Assembly (NCBI GenBank): GCA_019414725.1
Contig: DXLM01000043.1
Coordinates: 1-28,131, forward strand
Length of the DNA stretch: 28,131 nucleotides
Reading direction: 5' to 3'
From: Bacteroides sp.
GTDB taxonomy: Bacteria > Bacteroidota > Bacteroidia > Bacteroidales > Bacteroidaceae
The notes beneath the pieces are model-generated. The model was not told the origin of the DNA. It was given only the letters and a program-made list of their open reading frames with translations, and ran no database searches. Each line of letters opens with the position of its first letter. Within the stretch, counting starts at the first letter, position 1. The position numbers were made by a program, and so were the translations under genes. This document shows, piece by piece, positions 1 to 7,720 of this stretch.

Positions 1-1
1 A

Positions 2-1183
2 AGCTCTTTACTGCAATTGAGATTGTCATTGAGATTGCTTGCGGATTTTAGGGTAGATACACTTTCGAAAGATACCATACAAATCGATGCACAAGGAGAA
101 ATTTTCCAGTCACGTAGCGGAAAGGCAGCATACTACGTTGCCAAACTCCGTACCTTACAACCTGACCGCTATTATACTTACCGCGTTTGTAATGAAGGCA
201 AGACCTCATCCTGGTATAGCTTCCGTACATACAATCAGTCTACCCGCAACGATTATTCATTCATGTATGTAGGCGATGTGCAAGACAGCATCAACGGGAA
301 AGCAAACCATTTTTTCCGTGAAGCATTGCAACGTCATCCCGATACAGAGTTTTTTGTGTTCGGAGGCGATCTGACCGAACGTCCAACCGAACAACGCTGG
401 GAAGAAACATATCGCGGGCTGGATTCCATCGGACAACAATACCCTGTCATCACCGTTACAGGAAACCACGAATACCTGAAATACATCATTCGCAAACTGG
501 AACGCCGCTTCTCACTGGTATTTTCATACTATCTCGACTCAATGGTAGGCGAAAATCAAGTATATACTCTGAAGTATAACGACATGCAAATCTTCTGTCT
601 CGACAGTAACCGCGAGTTCTTCTACCTGTGGACTCAGAAAAAATGGTTGGAAGAACAGCTCAAGAAAAGCAATGCACGATGGAAGATCGTCGTACTTCAT
701 CATCCGCTATACTCCATTAAAGGCAGTATGAACAACCTGTTTCAACGTACCATGTTCAACCCGCTGGTTGAGGAATATGGAGTCGATCTCGTACTGCAAG
801 GACACGAACACGCTTATGCCCGTATGACTGCCCACGGTGAAAATGGAGAAGCCCAAGCACCTGTTTATACAGTCAGTCACTGCTCACCCAAAAACTACTA
901 CATTGAGTTCGACAAGCGGTTCGACAAGTTCGGAACAGGCAGCCGTTACTATCAGCAAATCCGTGTACATGGCGACACCCTCACCATGAACGCCTACGAT
1001 GCCACGACCAATGACTTATACGATGCTGTCGATATAATAAAAGATAAAACCGGAAAATCCCGACTGGAAGACCGTGGAAAAGAGATTCCCGAAGCACTGA
1101 TATTCCATTCCAACGGCGGAAAAAAAGAAGAAGCCTTCCAGAAACGAATCGATGAATACAAACAGCGGAAAGGTATCCAATAA
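2..1183 (+). CDS. Calcineurin-like metallophosphoesterase, purple acid phosphatase-like (5' partial)
   Basis: The reading frame is open to the left edge, so the N-terminus and any signal peptide are missing. A TTG at 17 is in frame but is probably internal. Numbering from 17, residues 1-75 resemble the beta-rich N-terminal domain of purple acid phosphatases (a YYTYRV-type strand near 52). The metallophosphatase core follows with all five metal-binding motifs: GDVQD (D87), GGDLTE (D118), GNHE (150-152), HHP (228-230) and GHEH (262-265). The expected role is hydrolysis of phosphomonoesters or phosphodiesters at a dinuclear metal centre. Enzymes of this type in Bacteroidetes are usually exported, but that cannot be seen here. 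The C-terminal 40 residues are highly charged. The gene ends just before a strong bidirectional terminator. The family call is firm; the substrate is unknown. Confidence 0.88.
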   Translation, partial: SSLLQLRLSLRLLADFRVDTLSKDTIQIDAQGEIFQSRSGKAAYYVAKLRTLQPDRYYTYRVCNEGKTSSWYSFRTYNQSTRNDYSFMYVGDVQDSINGKANHFFREALQRHPDTEFFVFGGDLTERPTEQRWEETYRGLDSIGQQYPVITVTGNHEYLKYIIRKLERRFSLVFSYYLDSMVGENQVYTLKYNDMQIFCLDSNREFFYLWTQKKWLEEQLKKSNARWKIVVLHHPLYSIKGSMNNLFQRTMFNPLVEEYGVDLVLQGHEHAYARMTAHGENGEAQAPVYTVSHCSPKNYYIEFDKRFDKFGTGSRYYQQIRVHGDTLTMNAYDATTNDLYDAVDIIKDKTGKSRLEDRGKEIPEALIFHSNGGKKEEAFQKRIDEYKQRKGIQ

Positions 1184-1186
1184 ATA

Positions 1187-1243
1187 TAAGATGAAAAAAG
1201 GATTTATGACTTTTGAAGTGTCATAAATCCTTTTTCCATCTTA
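1187..1243. terminator. Bidirectional intrinsic terminator
   Basis: Arms 1187-1210 and 1220-1243 form a 24-bp stem with one mismatch around a 9-nt loop. A-rich and T-rich flanks lie on both sides, so it can serve the phosphoesterase (+) and whatever arrives on the minus strand from the acyltransferase/sugar transferase operon. Confidence 0.85.
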
Positions 1244-1253
1244 TATTAAGCAA

Positions 1254-1319
1254 TTATCCTTTCTTTTGATTTTCCAGTTTCAACTGAAGCAGAATCCCTA
1301 CCAGCGTAACAGCAATCAT
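1254..1319 (-). CDS. Possible small hydrophobic peptide downstream of the sugar transferase
   Basis: On the minus strand an ATG at 1317-1319 opens a 21-codon frame ending in TAA at 1254-1256. The peptide has a hydrophobic stretch (MIAVTLVGILLQL) followed by a charged tail (KLENQKKG). The frame stays open upstream to a stop at 1377-1379, and that extension adds aromatic residues (RFWWF) that look like the start of a membrane helix. However, I see no further ATG or good GTG/TTG start there. It would be the last member of the minus-strand operon, just before the terminator. It could be a real small membrane protein, the tail of a decayed gene, or chance. Confidence 0.25.
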   Translation of the reverse strand: MIAVTLVGILLQLKLENQKKG

Positions 1320-1353
1320 GAACCACCAAAAGCGGATATATCCAGTATAAAAC

Positions 1354-2064
1354 TTATTTGCCGAGCAGATAAAATCTTACCGCATTACAGAAATGCTTGA
1401 ACGAACGTTCCAGTTTCCTGCCAAACTTATGGTCACGCCAGCTTCCGTACACCCGATGTTCCCCAAAAGCATCCGGACTATGCTTGAAGCGGCTTCTTGG
1501 CGACAACCAATGAGTAGGATATATATGTATACCATCCAAATGCTGTTCCTCCTCCTTGCAGACATATCCCCTACGTTCCGCAACACTTCGCATGATATAC
1601 GGAGAAATCGTCTGGTCCAGCGAACCGTCAGGACGGATAAAGTCCCGTTCCTGATAATACTCAAAGACCTCCTTACAGAAATCATTTCCCTTTGAACCGA
1701 TAAAGAACGCGGCCTGAATACCATAATCGGTTTCTCCTTCTTCCCACCGCTCATTAAACGTAGCACATCCGGTTTCAGGAATAAACCGGTCGAAACGCTT
1801 ACGCAGATAAATATCACTGTCCATATACACGCCACCTTCTTTATATACAGCATAAAAACGGACTACATCTGCCGCAAATGCCCATTTCCTGACCGACAGC
1901 GCCTGGTCTATATATTTACAACCGATAGCCTTTGCATCCTCGTACGTCCAGACACGTACCTTATAATCAGGAAGAACACGCTTCCAGCTTGCCAGGCAAA
2001 TCTTGATTTCCAACGGATAAGGATCCTTGCTGAACCAGCATAAATGAATAATTTTCGGGGGCAT
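1354..2064 (-). CDS. Glycosyltransferase with DXD motif (Gly_transf_sug / capsular polysaccharide synthesis type)
   Basis: I place the start at the ATG 2062-2064, giving 236 aa. The protein then begins MPPKIIHLCWF, matching the usual PKIIHxxWF start of this family, and lies 5 nt after the stop of the acyltransferase. A longer frame to 2127 would overlap that gene by 58 bp. The GGVYMDSDIYL segment carries the DXD metal/nucleotide-sugar site (D82, D84), preceded by the conserved ADxxRxxxxYxxGG helix. The protein is cytosolic or peripheral to the inner membrane and transfers a sugar, probably hexose or hexosamine, from a nucleotide donor. Tight linkage to a lipid A-type acyltransferase and the MsbA-like exporter suggests action on LPS core or a related glycolipid. 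Donor and acceptor cannot be read from sequence. Confidence 0.85.
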   Translation of the reverse strand: MPPKIIHLCWFSKDPYPLEIKICLASWKRVLPDYKVRVWTYEDAKAIGCKYIDQALSVRKWAFAADVVRFYAVYKEGGVYMDSDIYLRKRFDRFIPETGCATFNERWEEGETDYGIQAAFFIGSKGNDFCKEVFEYYQERDFIRPDGSLDQTISPYIMRSVAERRGYVCKEEEQHLDGIHIYPTHWLSPRSRFKHSPDAFGEHRVYGSWRDHKFGRKLERSFKHFCNAVRFYLLGK

Positions 2065-2069
2065 GATAT

Positions 2070-2984
2070 CTACGAATTTTGAGTGTTCCACGACATTTTC
2101 AACCATTCTTCTTTTGTCCGTTTCCATCGGTTATGACTCCACAGCCAATACGCAGGAGCTTCCTTTATCTGTTGCTCCAGATGTTCCGAGTACATATCCG
2201 TCAGCCGAAACTCAGGCAATTCGGCAGGATGCAAGGTCAGCAGTTCGAAAGAAGCATGATAGTATCCGCGCTTTACCCGTGTTACTTTCAGGTAGTAAAC
2301 GGCAGCATCCAGCCGGCGCCCTATGCGTTCCGTTCCTTGAAAGAAAGCAGTATCCCGGTTCAAAAACTTTGTCCAGTGGCTCATCCCTTCCCATCCAGGC
2401 GCCTGGTCGGAAATAAAGCCTATCATCACTTTCTTTTCTCCTCTGCTGAGTGTAACCAGCCGGCGTAACGTCTCCTTCATCGGAATGGACTCACCACCAA
2501 ACTGTCCGCGAAGGCGGAGAAATAACTTATCGAACGCCTTATTATATAAAGGATGATAAATCTGTCCACAATGTATTTCAGGAAACCAGTATTGCAGAGA
2601 AGCTACATACTCCCAGTTACAGTAATGTCCCAAATAAAGAAAGCAGCATTTTTTATTTTCTCTTCCCAATGTTTCCCGCACCTCATCCAGTCCGCTAAAA
2701 GTCATACGCTTCATCATCTGCTTTTTCGACATGGAAAACAATTTGATGGTTTCTACCACATAATCGCAGAAAAAATGATAGAACTCCTTTTCTATCTTCA
2801 GAATCTCCTTTTCACTTTTTTCCGGAAACGAACCGGCAATGTTGCGGTGTACAATATCCCGGCGATATTTCAAGCCATAGAACAACGGTACAAACAGCAG
2901 GTCGGATATGAAATAGAGTACCCTCAATGGCAGCAAAGAGAGCAGATACCAGAAGAAAAAAATCAGATAATATATGAATTTCAT
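2070..2984 (-). CDS. Lysophospholipid acyltransferase family protein (LpxL/HtrB-like lipid A acyltransferase)
   Basis: The 304-residue protein has an N-terminal membrane anchor (residues 3-38). The acyltransferase motif H-x4-E follows in GHYCNWE (H120, E125), then SDQAP near 205 and the C-terminal WLWSHNRWKR block typical of the lipid A acyltransferase family. Members transfer an acyl chain from acyl-ACP to a Kdo-lipid A precursor on the cytoplasmic face of the inner membrane. The length fits the family. The start is supported by a -7 box at 3011-3018, giving a short leader. It is the first gene of an operon with the DXD sugar transferase and is divergent from the MsbA-like exporter, consistent with lipid A/LOS maturation before export. 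A role in acylating another lipid (for example an aminolipid) cannot be excluded. Confidence 0.85.
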   Translation of the reverse strand: MKFIYYLIFFFWYLLSLLPLRVLYFISDLLFVPLFYGLKYRRDIVHRNIAGSFPEKSEKEILKIEKEFYHFFCDYVVETIKLFSMSKKQMMKRMTFSGLDEVRETLGRENKKCCFLYLGHYCNWEYVASLQYWFPEIHCGQIYHPLYNKAFDKLFLRLRGQFGGESIPMKETLRRLVTLSRGEKKVMIGFISDQAPGWEGMSHWTKFLNRDTAFFQGTERIGRRLDAAVYYLKVTRVKRGYYHASFELLTLHPAELPEFRLTDMYSEHLEQQIKEAPAYWLWSHNRWKRTKEEWLKMSWNTQNS

Positions 2985-3010
2985 TGAATTGCCATGTTTC
3001 TGTTAAATTG

Positions 3011-3018
3011 CAAATTTA
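3011..3018 (-). promoter_or_regulatory. Bacteroidetes-type -7 box for the acyltransferase operon
   Basis: On the minus strand this reads TAAATTTG, a perfect match to TAnnTTTG, about 27 nt upstream of the ATG at 2984. No good -33 TTTG is seen at the usual spacing. Confidence 0.5.
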
Positions 3019-3072
3019 TAAAATAATATGCAAAAGCCCCCTCTTTGTATCAAAGAAAACAATAAATTACAC

Positions 3073-3080
3073 TATCTTTG
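3073..3080 (+). promoter_or_regulatory. Bacteroidetes-type -7 box for the MsbA-like exporter
   Basis: TATCTTTG matches TAnnTTTG and lies 35 nt before the ATG at 3116. A TTTG lies upstream, but with a gap of about 25 nt, longer than the usual 19-21. The box lies inside the longest open frame, which argues for the start at 3116 rather than 2984. Confidence 0.55.
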
Positions 3081-3115
3081 TGCACTATATTTATTATAAC
3101 AGAAGTATTTCCTGC

Positions 3116-4948
3116 ATGAAAGAATTTTTCCAAATGATGCGGCGGTTCATTTCGCCCTACAAGAAATATGTAGTCGGAGCTGTAGGCCTCAACCTGCTAT
3201 CCGCTGTATTCAATGTTTTCTCTTTTTCTCTGCTTATTCCGATATTGAATATCCTGTTCAAGACTGGAGAGTCAGAAAAAGTATATCATTTTATGGAATG
3301 GGGAAGCGGAGAGCTGAAAGACGTTGCCGTAAATAATTTCTATTATTACGTATCCGAACTGATAGAAACATTCGGTCCTGCCACTACTTTACTCTGGCTG
3401 GGACTTTTCCTTGCAGGAATGACCCTGCTGAAAACCGCATGCTATTTTGGTTCTACAGCCATCATGATTCCGCTTCGTACCGGTGTAGTACGCGATATCC
3501 GCATCATGGTTTATTCAAAGGTAATGTACCTCCCACTCAGCTTCCTATCTGACGAACGAAAAGGTGACATCATCGCCCGTATGAGCGGCGACGTTGGCGA
3601 AATAGAAAACTCCATCACCAGCTCACTCGACATGCTGTTGAAAAACCCGATTCTTATCATCTCTTATTTCGCCACCCTGATCGTAACCAGCTGGCAACTT
3701 ACCCTGTTTACCATCATCGTGCTGCCAGTTATGGGATGGATCATGGGACGTGTAGGACGTAAACTGAAACGCCAGTCACTCGAAGCCCAGAACAAATGGA
3801 GTGAAACCATGTCGCAGCTGGAAGAAACATTGGGCGGCATGCGTATCATCAAGGCATTTATTGCTGAAGAAAAAATGATAAACCGTTTCGTGAAGTGTAG
3901 CAACGAATTCCGCGACGCGACCAATCGTGTAGCTATGCGCCAGAGTCTTGCCCACCCGATGAGTGAATTTTTGGGAACGGTACTCATCGTACTTGTACTA
4001 TGGTTCGGCGGTTCGCTTATCCTAAGCGCCAACTCTACCATTAATGCTTCTACCTTTATTTTCTATATGGTGATACTTTACAGCATCATCAACCCGTTGA
4101 AAGATTTCTCCAAGGCAAGTTACAATATCCCGAAGGGGCTCGCTTCAATGGAACGTGTAGACAAGATTCTGAAAGCTCCAAACAACATTACAGAACGCAC
4201 CGATGCCGAACATATCAGCGAGATGAAAGAAGGATTGGAGTTCCGCAATATATCGTTCAGCTACGGCACACACGAAGTACTCCACGACGTCAGCCTGAAA
4301 GTACGCAAAGGACAGACTATTGCATTGGTAGGACAAAGTGGTTCAGGAAAGTCAACACTAGTCGATTTAGTTCCCCGCTTTCACGATGTGCAGGCTGGTG
4401 AAATTCTGATAGACGGAAAAAATATTAAAGATCTGGTAGTAAAAGACCTCCGCGGACTGATAGGTAATGTAAATCAGGAAGCCATCCTGTTCAACGACAG
4501 TTTCTTCAATAACATTGCTTTCGGTGTAGACAATGCCACCATGGAACAAGTCGTTGCGGCTGCCAAGATAGCCAATGCCCACGATTTCATTATGGAAAGT
4601 GAAAAAGGCTACGACACCAACATCGGCGACCGCGGCTGCCGTCTTTCAGGAGGACAGCGTCAACGTATCTCGATAGCCCGTGCCATCTTGAAAAACCCAG
4701 CCATCTTGATTCTGGACGAAGCTACTTCTGCCCTTGATACAGAAAGTGAACGTCTGGTACAAGAAGCTTTGGAACGTTTGATGAAGACCCGCACTACTAT
4801 TGCTATCGCACATCGCTTGTCGACTATCAAGAATGCCGACTGCATTTATGTACTCTATGAAGGCCGTATCGTAGAAAGCGGCAGACACGAAGAGCTGCTC
4901 CAGAAAAACGGCTATTATAAACGCTTGAACGATATGCAGGCTCTGTAG
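3116..4948 (+). CDS. msbA: ABC transporter, transmembrane + ATPase fusion, MsbA-like lipid A exporter
   Basis: The product is a half-size ABC exporter of 610 aa. Residues 1-330 hold the six-helix type I exporter domain. The ATPase follows with Walker A GQSGSGKST (406-414), signature LSGGQ (510-514), Walker B ILILDE (D534, E535) and the H-loop histidine H566. It works as a homodimer that flips lipid substrates across the inner membrane. The family call is firm. The MsbA role is inferred from size, order of domains and the adjacent lipid A-type acyltransferase and glycosyltransferases. I chose the ATG at 3116 because the 44 extra codons upstream contain the promoter and are not family-like. The gene ends at a strong terminator. 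A drug or other lipid exporter is the main alternative. Confidence 0.85.
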   Translation: MKEFFQMMRRFISPYKKYVVGAVGLNLLSAVFNVFSFSLLIPILNILFKTGESEKVYHFMEWGSGELKDVAVNNFYYYVSELIETFGPATTLLWLGLFLAGMTLLKTACYFGSTAIMIPLRTGVVRDIRIMVYSKVMYLPLSFLSDERKGDIIARMSGDVGEIENSITSSLDMLLKNPILIISYFATLIVTSWQLTLFTIIVLPVMGWIMGRVGRKLKRQSLEAQNKWSETMSQLEETLGGMRIIKAFIAEEKMINRFVKCSNEFRDATNRVAMRQSLAHPMSEFLGTVLIVLVLWFGGSLILSANSTINASTFIFYMVILYSIINPLKDFSKASYNIPKGLASMERVDKILKAPNNITERTDAEHISEMKEGLEFRNISFSYGTHEVLHDVSLKVRKGQTIALVGQSGSGKSTLVDLVPRFHDVQAGEILIDGKNIKDLVVKDLRGLIGNVNQEAILFNDSFFNNIAFGVDNATMEQVVAAAKIANAHDFIMESEKGYDTNIGDRGCRLSGGQRQRISIARAILKNPAILILDEATSALDTESERLVQEALERLMKTRTTIAIAHRLSTIKNADCIYVLYEGRIVESGRHEELLQKNGYYKRLNDMQAL

Positions 4949-4978
4949 ATTCTTACCATACCAAACGCATAATATGCC

Positions 4979-5017
4979 AAAAGGTCTTGTATAAAAAAGA
5001 AAAGTACAAGACCTTTT
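4979..5017 (+). terminator. Intrinsic terminator after the ABC exporter
   Basis: A perfect 13-bp stem (4979-4991 with 5005-5017, GGTCTTGTA core) encloses a 13-nt loop and is followed by ATTTTTC. Confidence 0.8.
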
Positions 5018-5044
5018 ATTTTTCTCTCTACAAATTTTACTTCT

Positions 5045-5082
5045 TTTTTTGTACAATAGGTTCTATGGATTTGTACAAAAAA
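5045..5082. repeat. Inverted repeat, TTTTTTGTACA / TGTACAAAAAA
   Basis: 11-nt arms at 5045-5055 and 5072-5082 are perfect complements around 16 nt. The second arm is not followed by a T tract on the plus strand, so it is not an ordinary plus-strand terminator. It could stop minus-strand transcription or be a protein-binding site. Confidence 0.5.
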
Positions 5083-5301
5083 TAAAAAAAGATGAGGATG
5101 TTTTTAGAAAAACATGCTGAAATTTTCTAATAATTAAATATAAAAAGGACATTATAGCCAAAACAATAAAAAAAAAATTTACCTTAGAATGGAATATGTA
5201 ATTTATATTTACAAGCTCTGAAACAAAAATCAATCATAAACCTTCCTTAAACGAAATACTACAGAAGAAGCAATGTTAAATAATATATAAAACAGAAAAA
5301 A

Positions 5302-5324
5302 GGGAATATTATTCCCTAAATTTG
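5302..5324 (+). promoter_or_regulatory. Promoter with abutting palindrome, GT4 operon
   Basis: TAAATTTG at 5317-5324 is a perfect TAnnTTTG -7 box 45 nt before the ATG at 5369. A perfect palindrome, GGGAATATTATTCCC (5302-5316), touches its 5' edge and occupies the -7/-33 spacer. It is a candidate operator or DNA hairpin. No -33 TTTG is visible. Confidence 0.5.
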
Positions 5325-5368
5325 TAAATTCATAATATACATAATAATACATTATTTCCTACAAACCT

Positions 5369-6538
5369 ATGAATAAAAAAGTTGCATTTTATCACAATGC
5401 ATTCCCTTATGGAGGAGGAGAAAGAATAACTATAGATATAGCGAATTATATCTATGATAAAGGTTACGAAGTTTATGTCATAACCTCAAATCTCAACCCA
5501 CATACATCAAACCATATAAAGGCTGTAGAAGTAACAAAACAAATACCACACACAGAACAAAACACAACTAATTTTATAATTCAATTTATCAAAGAGAATC
5601 ACATTGATATATTTATTACTTTAGAACTTAATACGCAGTTCCTCTATGAAGTAAAAAAACGAACTCAATGTAAAATTATTTATGCTCTCCATAATGTTCC
5701 GTTATGGGAGGCTATTGATCGTTATTATAAACGAAAAGAAAAAAGTCGTCATTCAATTTGGAAATCCCTAAAATGGTACACATTAACCAATTTAGATTAT
5801 CACCTTTTCAAAAAATACGACAAAAAATACATTGCAATATACAAACAAATGTACCAAAACGTAGATGCATTAACTGTATTATGTGATGCATATAAAAAAC
5901 AATTAGCTACTTATTTCGAAGATGATAAACGTATTCATGTGATAACAAACCCTGAATACCCTCGTTTAAATCCTAATTTAGACAAGAAAAAACAAATTAT
6001 ATACTCTGGCAGACTTTTATACTCTCATAAAAGAGTAGATCGTTTACTTACTATTTGGAAAAAAATATACGAAAAAATTCCTGATTGGGAACTTATTATT
6101 GTAGGCGATGGACCAGAAAGAAATAACTTGGAACGTTTAGCAAAAAAATGGGATTTAGAAAGAATTTACTTTATTGGATACACTCCTCATGTAGATAATT
6201 ATTATAAAGATGCATCAATTCTCTGCTTAACTTCTACATTTGAAGGATGGCCATTATGTTTAACAGAAGCTCAAGCAAATGGGGTTATACCTATTTCTTT
6301 TAATTGTTGCGCTGGCATAGAAGCTATTTTAGGTCCCAATAAGGTAAATGGTATCCTCGTCCCTGACGGAGATATAAATGCATTTGCAAAAGAATTAACT
6401 GAATTAATCAATAACCCACAATTAATGGAAGAAATCCGAAAAAACGTACTGAAAAAAGTTCTTACTTATTCTCCCGAACTTGTAGGGGAAAAATGGCTAA
6501 ACCTGTTTAATACCTTATTAGAGAATAGTAATAATTAA
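5369..6538 (+). CDS. GT4-family glycosyltransferase (first of a tandem pair)
   Basis: A 389-residue GT-B fold enzyme. The N-terminal domain opens with a GGGERITIDIAN glycine-rich loop, and the C-terminal domain holds SGRLLYSHKRVDRL, GDGPERN and the EX7E signature in FEGWPLCLTEA, as in GT4 retaining transferases. There is no signal peptide or membrane helix, so it should act at the cytoplasmic face. It heads a plus-strand operon: the next gene starts 18 nt after its stop. Its neighbour at 6557 is a paralogue, with a 167-bp stretch of the C-terminal coding region identical at DNA level. G+C is about 30%, much lower than in the flanking loci, suggesting acquisition from elsewhere. The sugar donor and acceptor are unknown; GlcNAc-, galactose- or mannose-type activities are all possible. 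Confidence 0.85.
   Translation: MNKKVAFYHNAFPYGGGERITIDIANYIYDKGYEVYVITSNLNPHTSNHIKAVEVTKQIPHTEQNTTNFIIQFIKENHIDIFITLELNTQFLYEVKKRTQCKIIYALHNVPLWEAIDRYYKRKEKSRHSIWKSLKWYTLTNLDYHLFKKYDKKYIAIYKQMYQNVDALTVLCDAYKKQLATYFEDDKRIHVITNPEYPRLNPNLDKKKQIIYSGRLLYSHKRVDRLLTIWKKIYEKIPDWELIIVGDGPERNNLERLAKKWDLERIYFIGYTPHVDNYYKDASILCLTSTFEGWPLCLTEAQANGVIPISFNCCAGIEAILGPNKVNGILVPDGDINAFAKELTELINNPQLMEEIRKNVLKKVLTYSPELVGEKWLNLFNTLLENSNN
6311..6477 (+). repeat. 167-bp identical block, copy 1 (in GT4 gene at 5369)
   Basis: Base-for-base identical to 7493-7659 (offset 1182) in the paralogue, bounded by single mismatches at 6310 (C) versus 7492 (T) and 6478 (A) versus 7660 (G). Upstream of this block the two genes differ at many third codon positions although the proteins stay similar. 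Confidence 0.9.
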
Positions 6539-6556
6539 TCATCTGTTTAATTTCTT

Positions 6557-7714
6557 ATGAATAAAGTACTATTTTATCATGACGCATTCCCCTTTGGAGG
6601 AGCAGAAAGAATAACTTTAGACATTGCAAACTATGTTTATAATAAGGGGTATGAGGTATATGTCCTGACCCCCAAACTTCATGTTGCTTCTTTCAAACAT
6701 TTGAAGGCAATAGAAATAGTACCTAAATCTTCAAAAAATAAGAAAGCATATATAAACCACATCATAAAATTTATTAATGACTATCAAATTGATATATTTG
6801 TAGGACAGTCTCTCGACCTTCTTCTCTACCAAAGCATCAAAGAACAAACCCAATGTAAAGTTATCCGAGCTTTACATAATGTACCTATGTGGGAGTCTAT
6901 CGATCGTTATTACAGGAGAAAAGGAAAAAGCCGTTTTTCCATATGGGAGTTTATCAGATATACATTTACATACATTAATTATTACTTTCTAAAATCTTAC
7001 AACAAAAAATATATAACTCGATACAAAGCAATGTATGATAACATAGATGCTTTGACAGTATTATGTGATGCATATAAAAAACAATTAGCAACTTATTTTA
7101 AAGATGATAAACGTATTCATGTAATCACAAATCCAGAATATCCTCGCTCAAATCCCAATTTGAACAAAAAGAAACAAATTATATATTCAGGCAGACTCTC
7201 TTACCCTCATAAAAGAGTAGATCGTTTATTGTCTATTTGGAAAAAAATATATAAAGAAATTCCTGAATGGGAACTTATTATTATAGGTGATGGTCCAGAG
7301 CGGAATATATTAGAATTATTAGCAAAAAAATGGAAATTAGAAAGAATAAAATTTATAGGTTATATACCTGATGTAGATATCTATTATAGAGACGCTTCTA
7401 TTCTTTGTTTAACTTCCACATTTGAAGGATGGCCATTATGTTTAACTGAAGCTCAAGCAAATGGAGTCATACCTATTTCTTTTAATTGTTGTGCTGGCAT
7501 AGAAGCTATTTTAGGTCCCAATAAGGTAAATGGTATCCTCGTCCCTGACGGAGATATAAATGCATTTGCAAAAGAATTAACTGAATTAATCAATAACCCA
7601 CAATTAATGGAAGAAATCCGAAAAAACGTACTGAAAAAAGTTCTTACTTATTCTCCCGAGCTTGTAGGGGAAAAATGGCTAAATCTGTTTAATAACTTAT
7701 TAGAAGTAAAATAA
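6557..7714 (+). CDS. GT4-family glycosyltransferase (second of a tandem pair)
   Basis: A 385-residue GT-B enzyme, paralogue of the gene at 5369. It shares the N-terminal loop (GGAERITLDIAN), SGRLSYPHKRVDRL, GDGPERN and the EX7E segment FEGWPLCLTEA. The N-terminal half, which normally contacts the acceptor, has diverged most (for example residues 40-95 and 125-160). The C-terminal half, which binds the nucleotide sugar, is nearly identical. The two probably use the same or a related donor on different acceptors, adding successive sugars; this is inference. The start ATG lies 18 nt after the first gene, and the third glycosyltransferase follows after 6 nt, so the three are likely one transcript. 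Base composition is AT-rich like its neighbours. Confidence 0.85.
   Translation: MNKVLFYHDAFPFGGAERITLDIANYVYNKGYEVYVLTPKLHVASFKHLKAIEIVPKSSKNKKAYINHIIKFINDYQIDIFVGQSLDLLLYQSIKEQTQCKVIRALHNVPMWESIDRYYRRKGKSRFSIWEFIRYTFTYINYYFLKSYNKKYITRYKAMYDNIDALTVLCDAYKKQLATYFKDDKRIHVITNPEYPRSNPNLNKKKQIIYSGRLSYPHKRVDRLLSIWKKIYKEIPEWELIIIGDGPERNILELLAKKWKLERIKFIGYIPDVDIYYRDASILCLTSTFEGWPLCLTEAQANGVIPISFNCCAGIEAILGPNKVNGILVPDGDINAFAKELTELINNPQLMEEIRKNVLKKVLTYSPELVGEKWLNLFNNLLEVK
7493..7659 (+). repeat. 167-bp identical block, copy 2 (in GT4 gene at 6557)
   Basis: Second copy of the block at 6311-6477. It covers the coding region downstream of the EX7E motif, in the nucleotide-sugar-binding half of both enzymes. 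Confidence 0.9.
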
Positions 7715-7720
7715 ATTCAG

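Larger units (their letters stand above)
5018..5368. other. AT-rich intergenic region before the GT4 cluster
   Basis: These 351 nt hold no credible gene; the frames are short and interrupted. They contain an 11-bp inverted repeat at 5045-5082 and a promoter region with a palindrome at 5302-5324. The composition drops sharply here and stays AT-rich through 8962, so this may be the left boundary of an acquired segment. I see no transposase remnant, attachment site or target duplication. Confidence 0.6.

Noticed and set aside
2065..2127. 21-codon N-terminal extension of the DXD sugar transferase
   Set aside because: It overlaps the acyltransferase by 58 bp; the ATG at 2064 gives the standard PKIIH start 5 nt after the upstream stop.
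2984..3115. 44-codon N-terminal extension of the ABC exporter frame
   Set aside because: It contains the -7 promoter box and has no family-like sequence; the ATG at 3116 is preferred.
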